Below, one piece after another: positions 13,270 to 20,001 of a DNA stretch of 39,407 nt; the stretch's first letter is position 1, and the number at the start of each line of letters is the position of its first letter. The DNA is from a virus. The position numbers were made by a program, and so were the translations under genes. The stretch covers positions 1 to 39,407 of the IMG/VR virus record IMGVR_UViG_3300018719_000009; one strand, given 5' to 3'. The notes under the pieces were generated by a model that ran no database searches, was not told the origin of the DNA, and saw only the letters and a list, made by a program, of their open reading frames with translations.

Positions 13270-14508
13270 ATGAGTGTTCCCCTCCAGGACACTGCGCGTG
13301 TCTGCGCGGGTGTCGATTGGGCCAAAGACGACCACGCGGTCTGCATCGTCGACACCGATGGCGAGGTGTTGGACCGCTTCACCGTTGACCACAGCGCAGC
13401 CGGTTTGAAACGGCTCGTTCATCGGCTGCTGGCCGCTGGTGTGAGCGAGGTCGGCATCGAACGCGGGGACGGCCCGGTCGTCGAGGCGTTGCTGGCCGCC
13501 GAACTGATGGTGTTCGTGATCGCCCCGAACCAGTTGAAGAATCTGCGTTCCCGGTACGGGGCGGCCGGCAACAAAGACGACCGGTACGACGCCTACGTCC
13601 TCGCCGATGTCGTGCGCACCGACCGGCGTCGCCTGACCGCGCTCACCCGCTCGACCCCGGCCACCATCGCGTTGCGCACGAGCGTGCGTGCCCGCCGCGA
13701 CCTGGTCGAACACCGGGTCGCCGCAGCCAACCAGCTGCGCGCCCACCTGCAAATCGTCTTCCCCGGTGCCGTGGGACTGTTCGCAGCTATCGACTCCGCA
13801 GTCAGCCTGGCGTTCCTGGAACGGTTTCCCACCCAGACCAAAGCCGACTGGCTCACTCCCGCCCGCCTGGGCACTTGGCTGGGCAAGGTCGGCTACTCCG
13901 GCCACGTCGCACCCGAGGTACTGCAGCAACGGCTGACCGCTGCCCCACGAGGCACCACCAACACCGACGCCGACGCTCACGCCGCGGTGACTCTGGCGTT
14001 CATCGCCGTGCTGCGCAGCCTCAACACCCAGATCGCCGCTCTCGCCGAGTCCATCGCCGAGCAACTCCAGGTCCATCCCGACGCGCACATCGTGACCTCG
14101 CTGCCCCGAGCGGGCACCCTGCGTGCCGCCCGGCTGCTCGCCGAAATCGGTGACGCCCGCGGACGATTCCCCACCGCCGACTCCCTCGCCTGCCTGGCCG
14201 GCGTCGCGCCCTCGACCCGACAATCCGGCAAGACGAAAGCCGTCACCTTCCGATGGTCGGCGGACAAAGAACTCCGCGACGCCGTATGTGACTTCGCCGG
14301 AGACTGCCGACGAGCCAATCCCTGGGCTGAAGACCTCTACCAACGAGCTCGCGCCCGTGGCCACGACCATCCCCACGCCGTGCGCATCCTCGGCCGAGCC
14401 TGGGCAGACATCATCTGGAGATGCTGGCAAGACCGCGTCGCCTACAACCCCGACCGGCACAACGCTCTCCAACGCGTCCTCAGCAACCACGCCGCGAAAG
14501 CCGCCTGA
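13270..14508 (+). CDS. IS110-family transposase (DEDD recombinase)
   Basis: 412 residues from ATG 13270 with AGGAAA upstream. The N-terminal RuvC-like DEDD domain shows VCAGVDWAKDDH (Asp16), VGIERGDG (Glu64) and NKDDRYDAYVLAD (Asp103 and Asp107). A coiled linker follows. The C-terminal transposase_20 domain carries LPRAGTLRAARLLAEIGDARGRF and CLAGVAPSTRQSGKTK, with the probable catalytic serine at QSG (Ser319). Length matches the family and the frame is intact, so the element may still be active. It is transcribed against the early operon, and its antisense frame also stays open over most of its length. Confidence 0.93.
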   Translation: MSVPLQDTARVCAGVDWAKDDHAVCIVDTDGEVLDRFTVDHSAAGLKRLVHRLLAAGVSEVGIERGDGPVVEALLAAELMVFVIAPNQLKNLRSRYGAAGNKDDRYDAYVLADVVRTDRRRLTALTRSTPATIALRTSVRARRDLVEHRVAAANQLRAHLQIVFPGAVGLFAAIDSAVSLAFLERFPTQTKADWLTPARLGTWLGKVGYSGHVAPEVLQQRLTAAPRGTTNTDADAHAAVTLAFIAVLRSLNTQIAALAESIAEQLQVHPDAHIVTSLPRAGTLRAARLLAEIGDARGRFPTADSLACLAGVAPSTRQSGKTKAVTFRWSADKELRDAVCDFAGDCRRANPWAEDLYQRARARGHDHPHAVRILGRAWADIIWRCWQDRVAYNPDRHNALQRVLSNHAAKAA

Positions 14509-14534
14509 CACGGGGGACGTTGACACAGGGCAAC

Positions 14535-14999
14535 TCATGACCCACCGCCGAGGGTGTGAATGGCGATGACTGCTCCGGGTTCGGCGAGCCGGCCGCCGGG
14601 GCGGGGGTATGTCTTGCCAGCGGTGACGGAGACGACTTGGACGTCGTCGTGCCAGATGCCGGCGTCGCTGAGTGCGTCGAAGATGGCGCGGGTGTACTTG
14701 TCGACGTCTCCACTGCCTCGGCTGGTTGGTAGGTCGGGGGCGTTGTCGCGGAGCAGGTGGGCGTTCCGCCCGGTTCGGTAGTGGTACTTCGGACGGGGCA
14801 GGATCACGTCCAGGCCGACGGCAAGCGGGCCGGTGAGCGGGGGCGCCGGCTTCACCAACGCCCGAGCCTGCGCGGTGACAGCTGCCCGCCACGGGTGCAG
14901 CGTCTTCGCGTTGTCGTCGTACATGCCGTACCGGGTGCGGGTCTTCGACCCCTGCGGTGCCGGCGTGCCCTTGATGACGAGGAACAGGTGCTCACTCAC
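14535..14999 (-). CDS. RusA-type Holliday junction resolvase
   Basis: 154 residues from GTG 14997-14999 (GTGA overlap). Hallmarks are the N-terminal IKGTPAPQGSKTRTR and the acidic block GDVDKYTRAIFDALSDAGIWHDDVQVV (about residues 97-123), holding the catalytic aspartates. The basic GKTYPRPGG segment follows. The enzyme cuts four-way junctions, resolving recombination and replication intermediates before packaging. The IS element is inserted directly after, or at, its 3' end, so the last few codons may not be original; all catalytic residues are upstream of that. Confidence 0.88.
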   Translation of the reverse strand: MSEHLFLVIKGTPAPQGSKTRTRYGMYDDNAKTLHPWRAAVTAQARALVKPAPPLTGPLAVGLDVILPRPKYHYRTGRNAHLLRDNAPDLPTSRGSGDVDKYTRAIFDALSDAGIWHDDVQVVSVTAGKTYPRPGGRLAEPGAVIAIHTLGGGS

Positions 15000-15358
15000 T
15001 CCGCCACCACCTCGATGTGGTGGCGGGGCCAGGCCATGTCGCCGTGGCGGTACAGGTCGCCTTTCCACCACGACCACACCCGGCCCTCGGCGTCGGTGAC
15101 GTCGGGATGCCCATCGGGACGACCGGCGTCGTCCGCGGTCCATGCCTCTTCGCGGATCCCCCGGCGGACGAGGGCGGTGTCCATGAACGGGTCGCCGCTG
15201 AACACTTCCCGCAGCACGTCGGCGCGGTGCTGGGCGAGGATGCCGGGCAGGGCCCGTTGGAGGCTCCGGTGCATGTGCTCTCGCCAGCTGACGGCTTCAC
15301 CGGTGACCTCAGCCGCCAGCGACACGGCCTCGTCGGTGATGTACCGGTCGACGTTCAC
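14996..15358 (-). CDS. Hypothetical protein, paralogue of 15537-15842
   Basis: 120 residues from GTG 15356-15358. The N-terminus (VNVDRYITDEAV) and the helix LPGILAQHRADVLREV match the gene at 15537-15842 (VNVDAYISGNAV, LPAILAQHKKDVLREL), so the two arose by duplication. The C-terminal part has TDAEGRVWSWWKGDLYRHGD, an aromatic beta-hairpin. Its function is unknown. Confidence 0.6.
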   Translation of the reverse strand: MNVDRYITDEAVSLAAEVTGEAVSWREHMHRSLQRALPGILAQHRADVLREVFSGDPFMDTALVRRGIREEAWTADDAGRPDGHPDVTDAEGRVWSWWKGDLYRHGDMAWPRHHIEVVAE

Positions 15359-15540
15359 TCGCCCACCGCCTTCACGACGTGGTCGCGGAGGAGCCCAGCG
15401 CCGTCGAGCATGCGCGCGAGGTGCTCAGAATGAGAGTCGCCTAGGCGTAGTTGCCCGCACATGCAGTTGCCCGAGATCCCCTCCATGCGCTGGTGCATCC
15501 TGAGGACGGCGGCCGCGGCCCTCACGGTGTCGTGGGTCAT
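15355..15540 (-). CDS. Small protein with CMC motif (61 aa)
   Basis: ATG at 15538-15540, overlapping the upstream stop (ATGA). The sequence THDTVRAAAAVLRMHQRM is helical; then NCMCGQLRLGDSHSEHLARML may bind metal through C, C, H and H; a helix ends the protein. It is coupled on both sides. No specific family is known to me. Confidence 0.55.
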   Translation of the reverse strand: MTHDTVRAAAAVLRMHQRMEGISGNCMCGQLRLGDSHSEHLARMLDGAGLLRDHVVKAVGE

Positions 15541-15842
15541 CCGTCCACCGCCGGGTCGTCGACGTGGATGACGTCCCAGGAGTGGCCGCACCGGTCGCAG
15601 TAGAAGCGAAGCGGGTCGCGGGGGTTCGACGTGTGCAGGACGGGGGTGTAGTCGTGCCCGTAGTCGAGGCAGGCCCGTTCGTTGAGTTCCCGGAGGACGT
15701 CTTTCTTGTGCTGGGCGAGGATGGCGGGGAGGAGCAGTCGTAGGACGTCTGCCGCTTGGGCGGGCGAGCCGGGTTGATACGGCGACGCTTGAAGGGCAGC
15801 ACGAACGGCATTGCCACTGATGTAGGCGTCGACGTTCACCAC
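15537..15842 (-). CDS. Hypothetical protein with zinc ribbon, paralogue of 14996-15358
   Basis: About 101 residues; two adjacent GTG codons (15840-15842 and 15837-15839) may serve as start. It shares its N-terminal third with the gene two places downstream. In place of that protein's aromatic tail it has ACLDYGHDY...FYCDRCGHSW, a zinc-ribbon-like end. The shared part may be a common docking domain with different effector ends. Its function is unknown. Confidence 0.6.
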   Translation of the reverse strand: MVNVDAYISGNAVRAALQASPYQPGSPAQAADVLRLLLPAILAQHKKDVLRELNERACLDYGHDYTPVLHTSNPRDPLRFYCDRCGHSWDVIHVDDPAVDG

Positions 15843-15952
15843 AGCGTCACCTCGATCATCTTGGCGACGGTGATGGTGATCGCGGAGCCGAGGAGTGCGG
15901 CGGCGACGAGGTCAGCGAACGTGGATGGGCGGTCCCACCTGCCCCGCCTCAC
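15836..15952 (-). CDS. Single-span membrane protein (38 aa)
   Basis: GTG at 15950-15952 overlaps the preceding stop (GTGA), and its own stop overlaps the next start. A basic N-terminus (RRGRWDRP) precedes one hydrophobic span (FADLVAAALLGSAITITVA). The coupling on both sides is the main evidence that this very short frame is real. Confidence 0.55.
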   Translation of the reverse strand: MRRGRWDRPSTFADLVAAALLGSAITITVAKMIEVTLW

Positions 15953-16281
15953 GACATCACCTCACCGAGGTACCCCCGCGCCACCGCGAGGGCGGACCGG
16001 TACACGTGCTCGAGGTCGATGGACTGGTGCGTCGTTGCTGCGTCGTCGGCCTCTTCATCGAGCCAGTCGGCGACGGCGAGGGCGACGCCCGGGTGCCACG
16101 ACGCGACGTGCTGCACGCAGGCAGGGCACGGGACCTCGGCAACGACGAGGCGGTCAGCGACAACGTCGTAACCGTGTGGCCGGTGTTCTGCCGGGTGAAT
16201 CACCCACGGGGGACCCTCGGCGGCGTGTGCCCGTCCCCGCATGAGCCGCGCCGCCGACCGGAGCGTGTCCGCCGGCGTCAT
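15949..16281 (-). CDS. Hypothetical protein (110 aa), related to 16376-16687
   Basis: ATG at 16279-16281. It begins TPADTLRSAARLMRGRA, continues with CPAC and ends with SWHPGVALAVADWLDEEAD plus a helix (YRSALAVARGYLGE). Proteins with this layout are frequent in Streptomyces-type phages and prophages. The gene at 16376-16687 begins the same way (TPADRLRAAADLIERTA) and has the same A-L-A-x-W-L motif, so the two are diverged copies. Its function is unknown. Confidence 0.62.
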   Translation of the reverse strand: MTPADTLRSAARLMRGRAHAAEGPPWVIHPAEHRPHGYDVVADRLVVAEVPCPACVQHVASWHPGVALAVADWLDEEADDAATTHQSIDLEHVYRSALAVARGYLGEVMS

Positions 16282-16379
16282 CGGTCACGCCAAGCGTCGA
16301 TTGCCGCTCCGATGAACCCGGCAGTAACGACCGCCAGCAGGAGCAGCGAAAGGAGAGCGAAGTAGTCGTCGGTATTCAC
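16278..16379 (-). CDS. Single-span membrane peptide (33 aa)
   Basis: GTG at 16377-16379 with a GTGA overlap upstream and an ATGA overlap downstream. The product is VNTDDYF, a membrane helix (ALLSLLLLAVVTAGFIGAAI), then DAWRDR. It has the same build as the 38-aa gene nearby. Confidence 0.55.
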   Translation of the reverse strand: MNTDDYFALLSLLLLAVVTAGFIGAAIDAWRDR

Positions 16380-16687
16380 GACTGCCCCCGCAGGATCAGG
16401 TCAGCGAACGCAAGCGCGGCTGCGGATGGAGCCCAGCCAGCCAGTTCGGAATCGTCGAGCTGCCCCATGTCGGCGGCATCGGCATCACCCCGTAGCCATG
16501 CGGCGAGCGCGGGTGCGGTGTCGGGGCCGACCAGCGCGATCCACGCGGCGTCAGCGCCAGGTAGCGGGCAGTGCCGCTGCGTCAGTTGTCCCTCGATCTG
16601 GTTGTACCAGCGTTGCGGCACCTCAACCTCGGCGGCGGTGCGTTCGATCAGGTCGGCGGCGGCGCGAAGCCGATCAGCGGGGGTCAC
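16376..16687 (-). CDS. Hypothetical protein (103 aa), related to 15949-16281
   Basis: GTG at 16685-16687 (GTGA). The N-terminal TPADRLRAAADLIERTAAEV and central VGPDTAPALAAWLRGDADAAD resemble the neighbouring 110-aa protein; the end, ALAFADLILRG, is helical. It lacks that protein's CPAC pair. It is probably an early accessory protein. Confidence 0.6.
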   Translation of the reverse strand: MTPADRLRAAADLIERTAAEVEVPQRWYNQIEGQLTQRHCPLPGADAAWIALVGPDTAPALAAWLRGDADAADMGQLDDSELAGWAPSAAALAFADLILRGQS

Positions 16688-16863
16688 TGTTGGACCTCGA
16701 CATGCGCGTCGACATGTCGCCAGAGCGGAGAGAGGTCCACGATCGACGTTGCGACGAGGTACGGCTCGCCGTGCTTCGGATCGTTCGGACCGATCACGGT
16801 CATCGGCATCTCGATCGTCTTCCCGCACAGCGGGCAGTCCGGCACGTCGACGGCTGCGCTCAC
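16684..16863 (-). CDS. Small CxxC protein (59 aa)
   Basis: GTG at 16861-16863 (GTGA). It has DCPLCGKTIEMPMT near the N-terminus, then VATSIVDLSPLWRHVDAHV. One zinc-type CPLC pair and a histidine pair near the end suggest metal binding. It is coupled to both neighbours. Confidence 0.58.
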   Translation of the reverse strand: MSAAVDVPDCPLCGKTIEMPMTVIGPNDPKHGEPYLVATSIVDLSPLWRHVDAHVEVQQ

Positions 16864-17042
16864 CTGGTGCCCCCTTCGGGGCCGGTGAACAGCCGCGTCA
16901 CTGCGGCGGTGGTGGTGTCGCGGCGGATGTGGCGGGCGGTGTCGCGGCGGTCCTGCGCCCGCATCTGCCACAACAACAACGCGACGGTCTGCACGGCGAC
17001 GGTGATGACAACCCCGGCGAGGATCCCGAGGACCGTGGTCAT
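16860..17042 (-). CDS. Small membrane protein (60 aa)
   Basis: The ATG at 17040-17042 overlaps the stop of the gene before it. One strong membrane span (VLGILAGVVITVAVQTVALLLW, residues 4-25) is followed by a basic cytoplasmic-type helix (RAQDRRDTARHIRRDT). It is typical of small phage early membrane proteins; the target is unknown. Confidence 0.6.
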   Translation of the reverse strand: MTTVLGILAGVVITVAVQTVALLLWQMRAQDRRDTARHIRRDTTTAAVTRLFTGPEGGTR

Positions 17043-17281
17043 GCGGCGGCGTCCTTGTTCGCCTTCGCCATGTTCATCCGCGCGGCGTGCGCCCGTTTCG
17101 CGGCGGCGACAAGTGGTGCTGCTTCAGCCTCGGTGAGGAGGTGGTCAGGGTCGACCTGGTCGCGGAAACGCTTCTCGATGGCGGCGCTGATAGCCGCGGA
17201 CTGGTCTTCCCGGGCAAACGGGCGGGACCACCGGGAGTTCGCTGCAATCTTCGCCCGCTGCTTCCGCTGTTCCGGAGTCAT
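17039..17281 (-). CDS. Small helical protein (80 aa)
   Basis: The ATG at 17279-17281 overlaps the stop of the Cro-like gene (ATGA). The basic N-terminus TPEQRKQRAKIAANSRW is followed by AAISAAIEKRFRDQVDPDHLL and an alanine-rich helix. Proteins of this kind appear in actinobacteria next to regulators. DNA binding through the basic N-terminus is possible. No function is assigned. Confidence 0.58.
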   Translation of the reverse strand: MTPEQRKQRAKIAANSRWSRPFAREDQSAAISAAIEKRFRDQVDPDHLLTEAEAAPLVAAAKRAHAARMNMAKANKDAAA

Positions 17282-17517
17282 GAGTGGACGTCCTGCAGCT
17301 CGATCTGCTCGACGTCGAGTGGTGTGACGGCGAGGGCGTGTGCCCAGGCGACCATGAGCGGCCGCGCGGCACGACGCCGCCCCAGCTCGACGTTGCTCAA
17401 GGTGTCGGGGTGGACGTCCACACCGAACGACTTGATGCGCTCAGCAAGATCGCTGAGCGTGAGGCCGTGGGCCTTTCGGAGTTCTCTGATGGAGACCTTT
17501 GGTCCTGGTATCGCCAT
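17278..17517 (-). CDS. XRE-family regulator, Cro-like
   Basis: 79 residues with a complete helix-turn-helix of the Xre/Cro type: VSIRELRKAHGLTLSDLAERI, then VHPDTLSNVELGRRR, then a helix (LMVAWAHALAV). It is the first gene of the leftward early operon and faces the plus-strand repressor across a 157-base region with four repeated boxes, the classical lysogeny/lysis switch. No Shine-Dalgarno precedes the ATG at 17515-17517, suggesting a leaderless message. Cro function is inferred from place and fold. Confidence 0.8.
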   Translation of the reverse strand: MAIPGPKVSIRELRKAHGLTLSDLAERIKSFGVDVHPDTLSNVELGRRRAARPLMVAWAHALAVTPLDVEQIELQDVHS

Positions 17518-17540
17518 GCCACGGACGGTAGACAGCCATC

Positions 17541-17657
17541 GACAGGTAGCGCAACTGAGTGTGACAGGTTGATCACAGCTAGTCGATCTAGCGATGTCAG
17601 CGACAACAAAGACGAAGACACAGCGCTACTGGCGATTGAGCCTGTCAAAACCTGTCA
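17541..17657. promoter_or_regulatory. Switch region with four repressor-type boxes
   Basis: The seven-base box GACAGGT or TGACAGG occurs at 17541 and 17562 (21 bases apart, about two helix turns). Its reverse, CCTGTCA, occurs at 17641 and 17651 (10 bases apart, one turn). The pairs flank the two divergent starts, so each pair can cover one promoter. Binding by the repressor and/or Cro-like protein is inferred. Confidence 0.65.
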
Positions 17658-17674
17658 GCAGCCACAATGATGTT

Positions 17675-18109
17675 GTGGCTACCCGTACAGAGGACTGGCA
17701 GCGGCTGGGTCGCGTCGTACGTGACTGGCGCGAAGAGGTCGCCCTCACCCAGCAACAGATCCAGGCTGCCGGCGGCCCGTCAACCGCCAAGCTGCGTGAG
17801 ATCGAACGCGGCGATGGCGCCGGCACCGAGGAGCGCACCAAACGACGCCTGGAGAAAGCCCTCGGGTGGGCACACGGAAGTATCGACACCGTGCTTGGCG
17901 GTGGAGATCCCGCACCCGCACCGCTTAGGCAAGCCGAAACCGGCGTGTCCGTCCCTCGCGCTCAAGGTTTCGACGTCGAAGTCGTCCTCGTCCGGATTCG
18001 TCGAGACCTGCACGCCGACAGTCGGGAAGAAATCAGGCAGGCTGCCGAGCGGCTCGCTCAAAGCGCGGTGGACAAGATGCAGTTGTCAGCCGAGTTGATC
18101 GAACACTGA
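17675..18109 (+). CDS. Phage repressor (XRE-like)
   Basis: 144 residues from GTG 17675. The N-terminal WQRLGRVVRDWREEVALTQQQIQAAGGPSTAKLREIERG is a helix-turn-helix with the E-I-E-R-G end typical of the XRE group, followed by a TKRRLEKALGWAHGSIDTVL helix. The C-terminal half (FDVEVVLVRIRRDL, then EEIRQAAERLAQSAVDKM) probably mediates dimerisation. No LexA-type self-cleavage Ser/Lys pair is evident. There is no Shine-Dalgarno, and the CACAAT at 17663-17668 fits a -10 box for a leaderless start. A CCTGTCA operator pair lies just upstream, implying autoregulation. Confidence 0.78.
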   Translation: MATRTEDWQRLGRVVRDWREEVALTQQQIQAAGGPSTAKLREIERGDGAGTEERTKRRLEKALGWAHGSIDTVLGGGDPAPAPLRQAETGVSVPRAQGFDVEVVLVRIRRDLHADSREEIRQAAERLAQSAVDKMQLSAELIEH

Positions 18110-18158
18110 ACGCGTATGACTCGAGAAGCCTGAGATCGTTCACTGGGCGTTCGCCCCC

Positions 18159-18345
18159 GTAGCATCTCGGACCTGTGCATAACGGCATATATGCTGGTCA
18201 CAGCGTTGTAGCATCTCGATTGGGCACGCTTCCCTCCGGAGGCGAAAGCGCAGGTTCGAATCCTGCCGGGGGCACAAAAAAGCTTCTAACCTGCGGGTTT
18301 ACCACTTTATCCACAGGTTTTCGGCAGTCTCCCGCCAAGCATCTA
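18159..18345. repeat. AGCATCT repeats around attP (arm-type sites?)
   Basis: An 11-base direct repeat, GTAGCATCTCG, occurs at 18159-18169 and 18208-18218, 49 bases apart; a third partial copy, AGCATCT, begins at 18339. They flank the tRNA-derived core and could be arm-type integrase binding sites. The whole 18110-18414 stretch holds no gene. Confidence 0.5.
18234..18276 (+). other. attP core: 3' half of a tRNA-Arg(CCG)-like gene
   Basis: The sequence reads as the tail of a tRNA: anticodon loop CTCCGGA (U33, anticodon CCG), anticodon stem 3' strand, variable loop, T-arm GCAGG-TTCGAAT-CCTGC, acceptor 3' strand CGGGGGC and discriminator A (18274). The 5' half of a tRNA is not present upstream. 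This is the usual form of an attP core that restores a host tRNA gene after integration, with crossover at the anticodon loop. It lies 138 bases before the integrase start. Confidence 0.75.
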
Positions 18346-18414
18346 GGTCCCTAGGCTGTCTCCTTTTCTCCCCTGAGGAACGCCTAGCGGCCCCGGCCGA
18401 GGAGACAACACGCC

Positions 18415-19434
18415 ATGAGCGCCACCCCGTACATCCCACCGATCCGACCCACCCAGGAGCGCGCGCTGCGTCCCATCGACGGCACTGGCGCAGCTGCGGA
18501 ACGCCGCCGGCAGCACAACTACTTCCTGATCCACCTGCGGGCGTCCACCACCCGCAAGGGCACCGACTTCAAAGAGAACGCGATCAACACCCACGACGAC
18601 GCTCTCATCGCGCTCGACAAGTGGCTGACGTCGATGGACTTCCCCGGCGACTACCGGGACGTGGACACCGCGACGCTCGGCGCGTTCCTGAAGTGGTGGT
18701 CGACCAACTACACCCAGGGTGGGGCGAACACGAAGCAGCGGAAGCTGTCGAAGTTCTTCCGGTGGCTGTCGGAGGAGTACGGCACCCCGAACCCCTACAC
18801 CGACAAGCTCGCGCGGTACGCACCGGCGAAGCCGGGAGCGAGCAAGAAGGTCCTCGATGATGAGGTGGTGCGGGGGATGTTGCGGGTGACCAGCGGCAAG
18901 GACTTCGAGTCGGTGCGTGACCACGCCATCATCCGGGTGCTCGTCGGATCGGGGATGCGCCGCGGGCAGTGCGCGTTCCTGCGCGTGGAGGACATCGACC
19001 TGCGTGGCCGCACCGCAACGGTGATCGGTCAGAAGGGATGGGACGACGGGCACCGCAAGCCGTTCGACAACAAGGCTGCTGAGGCGTTGGCGCGGTATCT
19101 GCGGATGCGGTCGGGGCACAAGCTGGCCGGCGGTGCGGAGTGGGGATGGTTGTGGCTGGGCACGCGGGGCCGGGGTCATCTGTCAGGTAACGCCATCCTG
19201 CAGATGCTCAAGCGCCGGGCGGAGCAGTCAGGGTTCGCCCGGTCGGCGGTGCACGCGCACATGTTCCGCCACACCTACGCCCATCACCACCTGGCGAGCG
19301 GCGGCTCCGAGACGGATCTGATGAATGTGATGTCGTGGAGTGACCCGGCGATGGTGCGGGTGTACGCGGCGGAGCTGGCGGAGCAGCGGGCGTTAGAAGA
19401 CGCCCGGCGGCGGTCGGTTGGTGGGCGGTACTGA
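18415..19434 (+). CDS. int: Tyrosine-family integrase
   Basis: 339 residues from ATG 18415 (GAGGAG upstream). An N-terminal core-binding SAM-like domain covers about residues 30-135. The catalytic domain carries LVGSGMRRGQCAFL (Arg182 in the first box), HAHMFRHTYAHHHL (His282, Arg285) and MSWSDPAMVRVYA with nucleophile Tyr317; tryptophan 308 replaces the usual second histidine. The glutamate usually found after the first arginine box is Gln185 here. The enzyme joins attP to a host tRNA site, and the adjacent tRNA 3' end fits this. Confidence 0.93.
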   Translation: MSATPYIPPIRPTQERALRPIDGTGAAAERRRQHNYFLIHLRASTTRKGTDFKENAINTHDDALIALDKWLTSMDFPGDYRDVDTATLGAFLKWWSTNYTQGGANTKQRKLSKFFRWLSEEYGTPNPYTDKLARYAPAKPGASKKVLDDEVVRGMLRVTSGKDFESVRDHAIIRVLVGSGMRRGQCAFLRVEDIDLRGRTATVIGQKGWDDGHRKPFDNKAAEALARYLRMRSGHKLAGGAEWGWLWLGTRGRGHLSGNAILQMLKRRAEQSGFARSAVHAHMFRHTYAHHHLASGGSETDLMNVMSWSDPAMVRVYAAELAEQRALEDARRRSVGGRY

Positions 19435-19513
19435 AGTCCCGCCTGGCGCCATCTAGCGCTACGTGTCGTTGGACCCTGTCATGCCTCGACGGTGCGGGCG
19501 CACTGTGGTCCGC

Positions 19514-19765
19514 ATGGTGGAGCAGCAGGCGTGTCAGGGATGCGGGGATCCGGTGGAGCCGACGGGGGCGGCGGTGGTATTCGAGCGGCACCTGTCGTAT
19601 GTGCGGCCGGGCGGGGCACCGGAGGCGCCGACGAGCGGGGGTGCGGTCATCATCGTGCAACTGTGCATGCCGTGCGCCTGGAAGAACATGGACCGGATTG
19701 AGCGGGCGATCGCCGATGCGTTGGCGGCGGGTGACGCCCCCGAGGCTGTGGTGGCGTCGCCGTGA
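19514..19765 (+). CDS. Zinc-ribbon protein (83 aa)
   Basis: ACQGCGDPVEPTG near the N-terminus and LCMPCAW near residue 54 form a two-pair zinc ribbon around a beta region (AAVVFERHLSYVR...GAVIIVQL). A helix follows (MDRIERAIADALAAG). The start is uncertain: ATG 19514 removes an unconvincing leader, while the frame extends to GTG 19463; neither has a clear ribosome site. It follows the integrase in the same direction. Its function is unknown. Confidence 0.6.
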   Translation: MVEQQACQGCGDPVEPTGAAVVFERHLSYVRPGGAPEAPTSGGAVIIVQLCMPCAWKNMDRIERAIADALAAGDAPEAVVASP

Positions 19766-19947
19766 TGGTGGCAGCCGAGGACTCGCTGGATGGGCTTGTT
19801 CCGGCTGGGCTGACGTGGGCGATGCTGCACGCGGAGTTGCAGGCGTCGTATGAGCGTGGGTTCGCCGCTGGGGTGGCGCGTGAGCGGGCTGACCGTGAGG
19901 CTGGGGCGGAGGGTGATCCGCGTTCGTTGCGGTGTTTGTGTCACTGA
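19762..19947 (+). CDS. Small helical protein (61 aa)
   Basis: GTG 19762 overlaps the previous stop (GTGA); the ATG at 19765 is an alternative. The sequence has DGLVPAGLTWAMLHAELQASYERGFAAGVARERADRE, a long amphipathic helix, and ends LRCLCH. It is similar in character to short actinobacterial hypothetical proteins. Its function is unknown. Confidence 0.5.
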   Translation: MMVAAEDSLDGLVPAGLTWAMLHAELQASYERGFAAGVARERADREAGAEGDPRSLRCLCH

Positions 19948-20001
19948 GGCCCACCCGTTCGGCGGCTCCCCTTCCGGCGCAACCAAGCCGACGTTCGGGC
20001 T

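Larger units (their letters stand above)
13045..14534 (+). mobile_element. IS110-family insertion sequence (ends approximate)
   Basis: A plus-strand transposase gene sits alone between two minus-strand early genes, RusA and the sigma factor, which are otherwise part of a tightly packed operon. No terminal inverted repeats are visible, as expected for the IS110 group. The longer non-coding stretch lies on the left (13045-13269) and only about 26 bases follow the transposase on the right. The exact ends cannot be set without the empty site; the given bounds are the stop of RusA and the ribosome-site region of the sigma gene. Confidence 0.7.

Noticed and set aside
13021-14892. Long minus-strand frame (623 codons) across the insertion sequence
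   Set aside because: It is antisense to the transposase, which has full catalytic motifs on the plus strand. The frame stays open only because of GC-rich codon bias.
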